Source of the DNA: Candidatus Thorarchaeota archaeon SMTZ1-83
GTDB lineage: Archaea; Asgardarchaeota; Thorarchaeia; Thorarchaeales; Thorarchaeaceae
Direction: 5' to 3'
DNA: 5,365 nt
Assembly (NCBI GenBank): GCA_001563325.1
Contig: LRSK01000191.1
Span: 1 to 5,365, forward strand
In this document: positions 1 to 5,365 of the stretch, piece after piece
How positions within the stretch are numbered: position 1 is the stretch's first letter
Layout of the letters: each line of letters opens with the position of its first letter
Position numbers and translations under genes: made by a program
The notes under the pieces: model-generated
What the model was told of the DNA's origin: nothing
Database searches by the model: none
Seen by the model: only the letters and a program-made list of their open reading frames with translations

Positions 1-870
1 ACTGAGGTCTATATCAAGCATGAGAACTGCCAACCGGTTGGGGCGTTCAAGGTCCGTGGAGGTATCAACTTGGTTTCGCGGCTCTCGAAGGAAGAGAAGG
101 AACGAGGAGTTATCGTTGCCTCCACCGGGAACCACGGACAGTCTATTGCCTACGCATCGAAGATCTTCGACGTGAAAGCCATTGTTGTGATGCCAGAGAA
201 GTCGAACCCGGGAAAGGTTGCGGCTCTGAGAGCATTGGGTGCCGAGATAGTGTTCCACGGTACAAAGTACGACGAGGCTAGAGTCCACTGCGAACGGCTG
301 GCCAATGAGCATGGATATCGATATGTGCACTCAGGAGACGAACCGGATCTGATTGCAGGAGTGGGAACGGAGACCCTAGAGATGCTTCAAGAGGAACCCG
401 GAATCGACACCATCATTGTACCTGTGGGGGGAGGAAGTGGTGCCGCAGGTACATGCATTGCAGCCAAGTCCATCAGCTCTGAGATTAAGGTCATAGCTGT
501 TCAATCTGAAGCTTCTCCAGCTGCCCATGACTCCTGGAGAGAAGGCCGTCTGGTCGAGCGACCGAATCGCACGCTGGTCGAGGGACTCTCTACCGGAAGT
601 GCCTTTGAGCTTCCTCAGAGAATCCTCAGAGAGCATCTGGACGACTTTATTCTGGTGAGCGAACAAGAGATCATGCAGGCCTTGCTATGGATGATAGAGC
701 ATGCGCACACACTCGCAGAGGGGGCAGGTGCAGCGCCACTGGCAGCCGCCTATCGAATACGCTCTCAGCTGAAAGACAGAAAGGTCGGACTCATCTGTTC
801 GGGTGGAAATGTGTCCCTCGAGACCCTTCGAAGAGCTCTTAGCGCAGATTCAAACAAAACAATCGGTTGA
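1..870 (+). CDS. Threonine/serine dehydratase, PLP-dependent (fold type II), 5'-partial
   Basis: Probable L-threonine (or L-serine) ammonia-lyase, a cytoplasmic enzyme that deaminates threonine to 2-oxobutyrate or serine to pyruvate. The frame is open from base 1, so the true start lies upstream. Compared with ~330-residue catabolic threonine dehydratases (TdcB type), about 40 N-terminal residues are missing. Visible residues (numbered from base 1) include the PLP lysine K17 in GAFKVRGG, the cofactor-contacting loop STGNHG (41-46), the phosphate-binding glycine loop GGGSG (143-147), EGAGAAPLAA (240-249) and the C-terminal CSGGNVS (266-272), whose serine normally contacts the pyridine nitrogen. 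The protein ends soon after this motif, so there is no C-terminal ACT regulatory domain and no sign of the allosteric biosynthetic IlvA form. The glycine loop is GGGSG rather than the commoner GGGGL, so serine racemase or another beta-eliminating member of the family remains possible. The first ATG/TTG codons inside the window are internal to the fold. The gene ends 10 bases before the hydratase start, suggesting co-transcription. Confidence 0.9.
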   Translation, partial: TEVYIKHENCQPVGAFKVRGGINLVSRLSKEEKERGVIVASTGNHGQSIAYASKIFDVKAIVVMPEKSNPGKVAALRALGAEIVFHGTKYDEARVHCERLANEHGYRYVHSGDEPDLIAGVGTETLEMLQEEPGIDTIIVPVGGGSGAAGTCIAAKSISSEIKVIAVQSEASPAAHDSWREGRLVERPNRTLVEGLSTGSAFELPQRILREHLDDFILVSEQEIMQALLWMIEHAHTLAEGAGAAPLAAAYRIRSQLKDRKVGLICSGGNVSLETLRRALSADSNKTIG

Positions 871-875
871 GGTGG
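869..875 (+). promoter_or_regulatory. Ribosome binding site of the MaoC hydratase gene
   Basis: GAGGTGG lies five bases before the ATG at 881 and overlaps the stop codon of the dehydratase gene. It is complementary to the 16S rRNA 3' end and decides the start. The same frame could also begin at GTG 803 or ATG 809 inside the dehydratase gene, but that would add 26 residues that do not fit the start of the MaoC fold. Confidence 0.7.
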
Positions 876-880
876 AACTA

Positions 881-1753
881 ATGGGAACTGAACCGCTCTT
901 ATTGAACAGGAGTTTCATTGGCAAGGAGTATCGTAGCCGCCCTCAAAAAGCGAATGCGGAAGCAATGATGCAGTATGCAAGAGCCACCAATGAAACAAAC
1001 CCCCGTTACTACGAACCCGAATCTCCTGGCGAATTGATATCTCCGCCCCTCTATCCTGTTGTGTTCTTGCCTGAACTTCTAAGCCAACTTAGAGATGATT
1101 CCGAGGACCTGAACCTTGACATCCTGCGGGTTGTTCATGCGGAACAGGAGATGTGGTGGAAGGGCAGAATTCGACCTGGTGACGAGATTGTTTCTACTGC
1201 TAAGATTGCAAACATTGAGAAGCGCGGTGCAAACGATCTTTTAGACATGCATATTCAATGCAGATGCAGAGATGATGCACTCGTAGAGATGCGCTATCGA
1301 CTGATTATGAGAGGCAAGAGGAGGGCAGAGAAGAAAGGAGCAAGAGGTCCCGATCAGGCTCCAAGACATGGAGAGAAACTCGCCGAGCGTACTATTCTTG
1401 TCTCGCATGATCAGAGCAAAAGATACGCGGAGGCATCTGGCGACCATAACCCGATTCATCTCAGTGCTGAGGTCGCCCAGAGCGTTGGACTTCCCAGCAC
1501 AATTCTTCATGGGTTGTGCACTATGGCCTTTGCCTCACAGACTATTGTCGATGAACTCCTTGGCGGCGACTCCACTAGACTGCGATACATGAAGGTACGC
1601 TTCGCAAAACCAGTCCTGATGGGAGAGGCTCTGACGACTGAGGTCTACGATGCTGGCATTCAGGAGGATGAGTGGCGAGTAGTCCACTTCGAAACCAAGA
1701 ATCCATCCAACGACCCTGTGTTGACAAAGGGTGTGGCAAAATTCACAGACTAA
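881..1753 (+). CDS. MaoC-like double-hotdog (R)-specific enoyl-CoA hydratase/dehydratase
   Basis: Predicted 290-residue soluble enzyme hydrating 2-enoyl-CoA to (R)-3-hydroxyacyl-CoA, or the reverse dehydration. It has two hotdog domains. The N-terminal one (about residues 10-145) resembles MaoC_dehydrat_N: FIGKEYRSR, then TNETNPRYYEPES (37-49), then VVHAEQEMWWKGRIRPGDEI (84-103). The C-terminal one (about 168-290) carries the hydratase-2 motif ASGDHNPIH (185-193), with catalytic D188 and H193, followed by HGLCTMA (210-216). In the N-terminal repeat the catalytic histidine position is tyrosine (NPRYY against NPIHL). That domain is therefore probably structural, as in eukaryotic and archaeal double-hotdog hydratases with one active site. 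A basic, low-complexity linker rich in K/R (144-164) joins the halves. The gene probably shares a transcript with the dehydratase upstream. It faces the acyl-CoA synthetase gene convergently, which supports a role in fatty acyl-CoA metabolism. The exact substrate chain length cannot be read from the sequence. Confidence 0.88.
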   Translation: MGTEPLLLNRSFIGKEYRSRPQKANAEAMMQYARATNETNPRYYEPESPGELISPPLYPVVFLPELLSQLRDDSEDLNLDILRVVHAEQEMWWKGRIRPGDEIVSTAKIANIEKRGANDLLDMHIQCRCRDDALVEMRYRLIMRGKRRAEKKGARGPDQAPRHGEKLAERTILVSHDQSKRYAEASGDHNPIHLSAEVAQSVGLPSTILHGLCTMAFASQTIVDELLGGDSTRLRYMKVRFAKPVLMGEALTTEVYDAGIQEDEWRVVHFETKNPSNDPVLTKGVAKFTD

Positions 1754-1812
1754 GTGACTTGTAACTCATTGTATCTCTTTCGTCGAGCCGAGTGCTACTG
1801 CGGCTAGAGGTT
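1754..1812. other. Convergent intergenic gap (59 bp)
   Basis: This short spacer separates the stop codons of the hydratase (+) and acyl-CoA synthetase (-) genes, so both transcripts must end in or near it. It contains a small inverted repeat, AGCCG (1786-1790) and CGGCT (1801-1805), around a 10-base loop. It also has a pyrimidine-rich stretch (about 1774-1780) that could serve as a weak T-rich stop for the + strand. There is no strong T run after the hairpin on either strand, so I do not call a defined terminator. Confidence 0.35.
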
Positions 1813-3477
1813 CTACCTATCAGTGTAGACTTCCGCATAGTCAGCCCGAATGGCTTTCTTGTCTATCTTCCCGACACTTGTCTTCGGGATGGTCTCCACG
1901 AACATGACCTCGTCAGGAAGTTGCCACTTGGCAAAGCGCTTGGCAAGATGCTCTAAGATTTCTCCCTTGTCCACCTTCTCTTTGAATTCATCTCTCAAAG
2001 CCACCAGGGCTAATGGTCGTTCTTGCCACTTGGCATGAGGTACACCGACGACCGCCGCCTCAAGAACCCCCGGATGGCAGACTATCTCGTTCTCCATGTC
2101 TACCGAAGAGATCCATTCGCCGCCGCTCTTGATCAAGTCCTTCAGCCGGTCAGTGATCTTCAGGTATCCCTCTGAATCAATGGCCCCCACATCCCCAGTC
2201 TTGAAGTAACCATCTTTGGTGAATTGGATTTCAGAATCTGAATCGTCGTGATATCTCCCCAGCACCCACGGCCCACGGAGGAGTATCTCTCCAGCCGTCT
2301 CTCCGTCATGGGGGAGACTTTTGCCTTCAGAATCCACAATCTTGACATCTAGACCTACCACGATGAATCCCTGCCTTCTCTTCAGGTTCCACCTCTCTTC
2401 CTCGGAGAGTTCCTTGTTCAACCAAGGCTTGGACTGGTTTATGGTAACAATAGCTTGGGCTTCGGTTGACCCGTAGGTATGGATGATCTCCGCCCCAGTC
2501 GCGTCCCAGTAACCTTTGATCAAGGCTAGAGGCGGCTCTGAGCCACCTGTCATAATGCGTGTCCCGGACAAATCGGGGCAAGAATCCATCTTCAGGAATT
2601 GATCAAGCATGGCCCTCAGGATAGAAGGCACACCGCAGGACAGTGTTATCCGTTCTCGCACAACTATGTTGGCGAGGTCCTCCAAGTCTTCCAGACTGTA
2701 TTTCCCCGGGAAGACTAGCTTGGCACCGGCCATTGTGGCCGCATAGGGAGTGCCCCATCCTAGGACATGAAACATGGGAACAATCTGGAGAACACAGTCC
2801 TTCACGGATATCATAGCATTGAGAGCATACATCTGGGCCTGCAAGTACACATCACGATGGGAGTAATAGACACCCTTGGGTCTTCCCGTCGTACCTGTAG
2901 AGTAGCAGGCACTAGAAGCGCTGGTCTCGTCCAAGTTGGGCCACTCGTATTCGGGTGCTGCCTCACTCAAGCAAGCCTCATAGCTGTAGATTGGTTCCAG
3001 TTTCGTTTCCACTTCGGACAGTTCTCTGTCGGTGAGGAGAATGTAGCTCTCGACGGTTTCGCACATAGGTGCAATAGCTTCGGCAACCGAAAGCAGGTCT
3101 TCCTCCACGATGATGAGTTTTATCCCCGCATGATTCACAACATAGCTCAATTCCTCTGGAGCTAGGCGCAGATTCAACAGAACCATAACGGCTCCCATTC
3201 CGGGGATGCCGAAGTATATCTCGTGGTTCCTGTAAGAATTCCATGCCAAGACTCCAACCCTATCCCCTGCCACAACTCCTAAAGATTCGAGGGAGTTTGC
3301 CAAGCGTTGCACTCGTTCGTAAGCGTCCTCGTAAGTGTAGCGAAACATGGTTCCGTCCTGTTTCCTGCTGACGATTTCCTGCCTGCCGAAGTTCCTTGAT
3401 GCGTGCTTGATGATGTTGACAGTGCTCAACTGGGAGGTGCTTTGCGACGTTGCAGGAAACCCCTTGATGATATCCAT
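1813..3477 (-). CDS. Fatty acyl-CoA synthetase (AMP-forming, AlkK/FadD-like)
   Basis: Complete 554-residue ligase of the adenylate-forming (ANL) superfamily that activates a medium- or long-chain fatty acid with ATP and CoA to acyl-CoA, AMP and PPi. Motifs in order are: P-loop [11 protein letters not shown] (192-202); [10 protein letters not shown] (233-242); YGSTEA (335-340), which closes the adenylate site; YFKTGD (424-429), with the ribose-binding aspartate D429; the hinge region [16 protein letters not shown] (443-458); and [10 protein letters not shown] (531-540), with K537 as the expected catalytic lysine for adenylation. The [13 protein letters not shown] block and the RGPW segment (401-404) are typical of the AlkK/medium-chain branch. 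No signal peptide or membrane segment is visible. ATG 3477 is chosen because GAGGAG lies seven bases upstream and the length is normal for the family. The gene stands alone on its strand with a 272-bp upstream gap, so it probably has its own promoter. The fatty acid used cannot be deduced, and a bile acid or aromatic acid ligase is a less likely alternative. Confidence 0.93.
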   Translation of the reverse strand: MDIIKGFPATSQSTSQLSTVNIIKHASRNFGRQEIVSRKQDGTMFRYTYEDAYERVQRLANSLESLGVVAGDRVGVLAWNSYRNHEIYFGIPGMGAVMVLLNLRLAPEELSYVVNHAGIKLIIVEEDLLSVAEAIAPMCETVESYILLTDRELSEVETKLEPIYSYEACLSEAAPEYEWPNLDETSASSACYSTGTTGRPKGVYYSHRDVYLQAQMYALNAMISVKDCVLQIVPMFHVLGWGTPYAATMAGAKLVFPGKYSLEDLEDLANIVVRERITLSCGVPSILRAMLDQFLKMDSCPDLSGTRIMTGGSEPPLALIKGYWDATGAEIIHTYGSTEAQAIVTINQSKPWLNKELSEEERWNLKRRQGFIVVGLDVKIVDSEGKSLPHDGETAGEILLRGPWVLGRYHDDSDSEIQFTKDGYFKTGDVGAIDSEGYLKITDRLKDLIKSGGEWISSVDMENEIVCHPGVLEAAVVGVPHAKWQERPLALVALRDEFKEKVDKGEILEHLAKRFAKWQLPDEVMFVETIPKTSVGKIDKKAIRADYAEVYTDR

Positions 3478-3749
3478 GGTCTTACTCCTCTCTTACTAGA
3501 CACCGGCAGCAGTGCTCACAGTGACGACCCACTTCTACTGGTTAAATGATTGGGTATTTCTGACCGCGCTGGTTGAAACGGCCTATAAGGAATCAAATTG
3601 CGTGGTCGACCTTGCAGCCCTTCTCTCCATAGGTGGTTCTTGGATGGCCCTGCCCTTCTACTTGTATTGCATGAGGCTCATTCCGTGCTTTGATAGAATC
3701 CATGATGGCATGAAGTACGATGTCTGTGCGGTCTCGGTCATCACCTGAA
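3478..3749. other. Intergenic region upstream of the acyl-CoA synthetase gene (272 bp)
   Basis: No gene is supported here. The open frames on both strands are short, lack a good ribosome binding site and show no recognisable motif. The region must contain the end of the ABC transporter transcript and the promoter of the acyl-CoA synthetase. On the minus strand, two A/T-rich elements could be archaeal TATA boxes: CCTTATAGG at 3582-3590, about 105 bases before the start codon, and ATCATTTAACC at 3540-3550, about 65 bases before it. Neither is a strong match, and no tRNA, riboswitch or terminator with a clear T run was recognised. An 8-bp palindrome, GGTCGACC (3604-3611), is present but may be chance. 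Confidence 0.4.
3485..3490 (-). promoter_or_regulatory. Ribosome binding site of the acyl-CoA synthetase gene
   Basis: On the minus strand GAGGAG stands seven bases before ATG 3477, which supports that start codon. Confidence 0.6.
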
Positions 3750-4484
3750 CTACCTTCTCCAAGTGAGCTTTGCATACATAGTCAGTCCTACAGTGAAGAG
3801 CATCAATGACAGTCCCACTAGCAAGCCAAGATCAAGGACGTTCCAAGGATTGTAACCGATATACTCCGCTCCTAGGGCGAGTGTAGCTATCATGCCGTTG
3901 CCTGATGATATCGGATTGACGCGTGCCAGAGGTTTGAGTAGATCTGGCAGGCTCCCATACGGGATTGCCACACCAATGAAGTAGTTGACCAGTACAATCG
4001 CTACTCCAACATGAGCTGCAGCTGATTCGCTTCTCACAACACAAGCCAAAATCATGCCGATGCCAACGGCTGCAACAGCAACTATGAACCCAATGCCGAG
4101 GGCCAATACTACGTCTAGCCACGATAGTGCTAGCTCAGCGCCATAGATGAGCCCGAGAGTTATCAGAAGCATGCTGCCTATTGCTGAGAAGATCATGACT
4201 GCCATAACACGACCAAGACTTTCATACCAAGGACTAATGGGCATTGAGGAGAGTTTGGAGTAGAGGTCGTGGTCTCTGTCCGATGCTATAGAACCAGCCA
4301 GATTGCTCACACCAATACTCGCGATGAGGAGGATTACCATTGCAATGACCAAGTATCCTTTCATAGCCGGCATAATCTGGCTGGGAACGTCGCTAAACAT
4401 CACCTGAGGGAGAAGCAGAAGAAAGACTGCCGGAATTAACACTGATGACCCAACGATTGCCTTGTCGCGAAGAAAGATTCTCAT
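3750..4484 (-). CDS. ABC-2 type transporter permease (start uncertain)
   Basis: Integral membrane subunit of an ABC exporter, 244 residues from ATG 4484. Six hydrophobic helices are visible at about residues 9-29, 42-62, 88-115, 122-150, 155-176 and 214-236. Between helices 2 and 3 lies the cytoplasmic segment ASDRDHDLYSKLSSMPISPW (67-86), which matches the coupling-helix region of ABC-2 permeases (compare ERERGT...L..TPVSP). The six-helix count and length fit the DrrB-type family, so the protein appears essentially complete. The gene lies directly downstream of its ATPase partner, probably in one operon. The start is odd. The best ribosome binding site serves ATG 4503, which overlaps the ATPase stop codon but is out of frame. 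ATG 4484 has only a weak AAGG next to it. Removing one A from the run at 4494-4497 would give the start MSKRRSMRIFLRDK. I annotate ATG 4484 as the first in-frame ATG. Substrate unknown. Confidence 0.85.
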   Translation of the reverse strand: MRIFLRDKAIVGSSVLIPAVFLLLLPQVMFSDVPSQIMPAMKGYLVIAMVILLIASIGVSNLAGSIASDRDHDLYSKLSSMPISPWYESLGRVMAVMIFSAIGSMLLITLGLIYGAELALSWLDVVLALGIGFIVAVAAVGIGMILACVVRSESAAAHVGVAIVLVNYFIGVAIPYGSLPDLLKPLARVNPISSGNGMIATLALGAEYIGYNPWNVLDLGLLVGLSLMLFTVGLTMYAKLTWRR

Positions 4485-4499
4485 TGACCTTCGTTTTGC

Positions 4500-5365
4500 T
4501 CATTGAACCTCACCTCTGACGGAAGAGTCTGTGAGTTGATGAAACACGTCTTCCAGACTGGGAGGGTGGGTGTCAACACTGTGCATGTGGTATCCAGATT
4601 TCGAGAGTGCATTCGCGATCTGCGGAATGAGTTTCATCGGGCTGTCAGAGGCTATTCTGAAACCGTCATCACATTCTTCCACAATGCAGCCTTCATCGAG
4701 AGACGCAAGAAGTATCATCAAGTCCTTTGTTCTAGGAGTCGCATCGACAACAATGGTGCTTGTTAGCCCACTCATCGCTTTTAGCTCGTCAGGTGTTCCT
4801 TCAACTGCTATTCTTCCGTCCACCATGAAACCAACGTGCGAGGCTGCATCTGCATCTTCGCCAATGTGCGTGACCAATAAGATGGCGGTTCCTTGATCGT
4901 TGATATCACTCAGAAGGTTGAGGAAGTCCTTTCTTGCCCCGGGGTCAAGTCCGGTAGTTGGCTCGTCAAGGAGCAACACCTTCACGTCACCGAGTAGTGC
5001 AGTGGCCACCTCCAGTTTCTTTCTCATGCCACCACTGTACTCTGCGACCCTCCTGTTGGCATGTTCAGCCAGTTGCATCATCTCTAGCAAATCTGCAATC
5101 CTTCTCTTGGATTTGGATTTGTTCAGTCCCAGGAGTCCAGCGAAATACTCAAGGTTCTCTCTGCCAGTCAAGAAAGCCGAACAGAAGCTCTCCTGTGGTA
5201 CATAACCGATGCAGCTCTTCGCCTGTTCACTCTCCATAAAGACATCTCGACTGAGAATCTCAATGTGCCCTGAGTCAGCAGGATTGGTCCCAGCTACTAT
5301 GGAAAGGAGTGTACTCTTCCCAGATCCATTGGGTCCCATCAGAACGTAGAACTCATCCATCCTGA
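4500..5365 (-). CDS. ABC transporter ATP-binding protein (DrrA/CcmA-like), 5'-partial
   Basis: Cytoplasmic ATPase subunit that powers the ABC-2 permease encoded next to it. Residues are numbered from the Met codon at 5360. Visible motifs are Walker A GPNGSGKST (9-17), Q-loop glutamine Q56 in YVPQES, signature YSGGMRKK (108-115), Walker B with catalytic glutamate VLLLDEP (128-134), D-loop GLD (137-139) and H-loop H165 in LLVTHI. The C-terminal part (about 200-286) ends in PSLEDVFHQLTD, typical of DrrA-type ATPases that carry a DUF4162-like tail and pair with ABC-2 exporters. Walker A lies only nine residues from the Met at 5360, and the frame continues open to the window edge. That Met is therefore internal, and roughly 25-35 N-terminal residues (first strands and A-loop) lie outside. 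The TGA stop overlaps an ATG in an ATGA arrangement. Drug, lipid, polysaccharide or peptide export are all possible, and nothing here identifies the substrate. Confidence 0.93.
   Translation of the reverse strand, partial: RMDEFYVLMGPNGSGKSTLLSIVAGTNPADSGHIEILSRDVFMESEQAKSCIGYVPQESFCSAFLTGRENLEYFAGLLGLNKSKSKRRIADLLEMMQLAEHANRRVAEYSGGMRKKLEVATALLGDVKVLLLDEPTTGLDPGARKDFLNLLSDINDQGTAILLVTHIGEDADAASHVGFMVDGRIAVEGTPDELKAMSGLTSTIVVDATPRTKDLMILLASLDEGCIVEECDDGFRIASDSPMKLIPQIANALSKSGYHMHSVDTHPPSLEDVFHQLTDSSVRGEVQ
4510..4516 (-). promoter_or_regulatory. Strong Shine-Dalgarno sequence at the ATPase/permease junction
   Basis: On the minus strand GAGGTGA lies within the last codons of the ATPase gene, six bases before ATG 4503 and 25 bases before ATG 4484. 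Its ideal spacing to ATG 4503, together with the ATGA overlap with the ATPase stop (4500-4503), indicates translational coupling with a start at 4503. That start is not in the permease frame as the sequence stands. Confidence 0.6.

Noticed and set aside
803..880. Upstream extension of the hydratase to GTG 803 or ATG 809
   Set aside because: It would overlap 68 bases of the dehydratase gene. The ribosome binding site at 869-875 points to ATG 881, where the MaoC fold begins.
1786..1805. Inverted repeat AGCCG/CGGCT as a bidirectional terminator
   Set aside because: The stem is only five base pairs with a 10-base loop and no following T run on either strand. It is mentioned only as part of the convergent gap.
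3658..3741. 27-residue minus-strand frame (starting MTETAQTSYF) just after the permease stop
   Set aside because: AGGTG directly abuts the ATG with no spacing, the product is very short and featureless, and chance explains it.
3512..3748. 78-codon open frame on the + strand in the intergenic gap, starting with GTG
   Set aside because: There is no ribosome binding site, no recognisable domain and an amino acid composition typical of random translation. It also lies in the expected promoter region of the divergently placed acyl-CoA synthetase.
3593..3775. 60-codon minus-strand frame overlapping the permease 3' end
   Set aside because: It overlaps real permease codons out of frame, and the product is low in hydrophobic residues and matches nothing I recognise.
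4503..5239. Several + strand open frames of 87-108 codons opposite the ATPase gene
   Set aside because: They are antisense shadows of a gene with all ABC ATPase motifs, and none has a ribosome binding site or family resemblance.
1..5365. CRISPR array, tRNA/rRNA, insertion sequence, attachment site or phage genes
   Set aside because: I saw no regularly spaced repeats, no tRNA-like cloverleaf, no transposase motif and no terminal inverted repeats. All large frames are housekeeping-type enzymes or transporter parts.

Overview
This window looks like ordinary chromosomal DNA with about balanced base composition. It is densely coding on both strands and encodes central or lipid metabolism plus a two-component ABC exporter. 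The organism cannot be named with confidence. Shine-Dalgarno sequences of the GAGGTGA/GAGGTGG type precede two of the starts, arginine is often encoded by AGA/AGG, and I see no convincing bacterial -35/-10 pair in the one intergenic gap. This leaves an archaeon (for example an Asgard/Thorarchaeota-like lineage) as a reasonable guess, but it is inference only and a bacterium is not excluded.

Layout: (1) Positions 1-870 (+) hold the C-terminal 289 residues of a PLP-dependent threonine/serine dehydratase that begins outside the window. (2) Ten bases later, 881-1753 (+) encodes a 290-residue double-hotdog MaoC-type (R)-specific enoyl-CoA hydratase, probably co-transcribed with gene 1. (3) After a 59-bp convergent gap, 1813-3477 (-) encodes a complete 554-residue fatty acyl-CoA synthetase of the AlkK/medium-to-long-chain type. 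(4) Positions 3478-3749 are a 272-bp gap with no supported gene, which must contain the acyl-CoA synthetase promoter and the end of the upstream ABC operon. (5) Positions 3750-4484 (-) encode a six-helix ABC-2 type permease, and 4500-5365 (-) encode its DrrA-like ATPase, cut by the window end at its N-terminus.

Working together: the acyl-CoA synthetase could make acyl-CoA thioesters whose 2-enoyl forms the MaoC hydratase could hydrate. The two genes converge and so are not one operon. The dehydratase would deaminate threonine to 2-oxobutyrate (a propionyl-CoA precursor) or serine to pyruvate. The ABC pair is a typical export module of unknown substrate.

The most notable detail is the ATPase/permease junction. 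A strong Shine-Dalgarno sequence and an ATGA stop/start overlap point to a permease start at 4503, but that ATG is out of frame with the permease. Removing one A from a four-A run would join them cleanly. No clearly new biological system is evident in this window.
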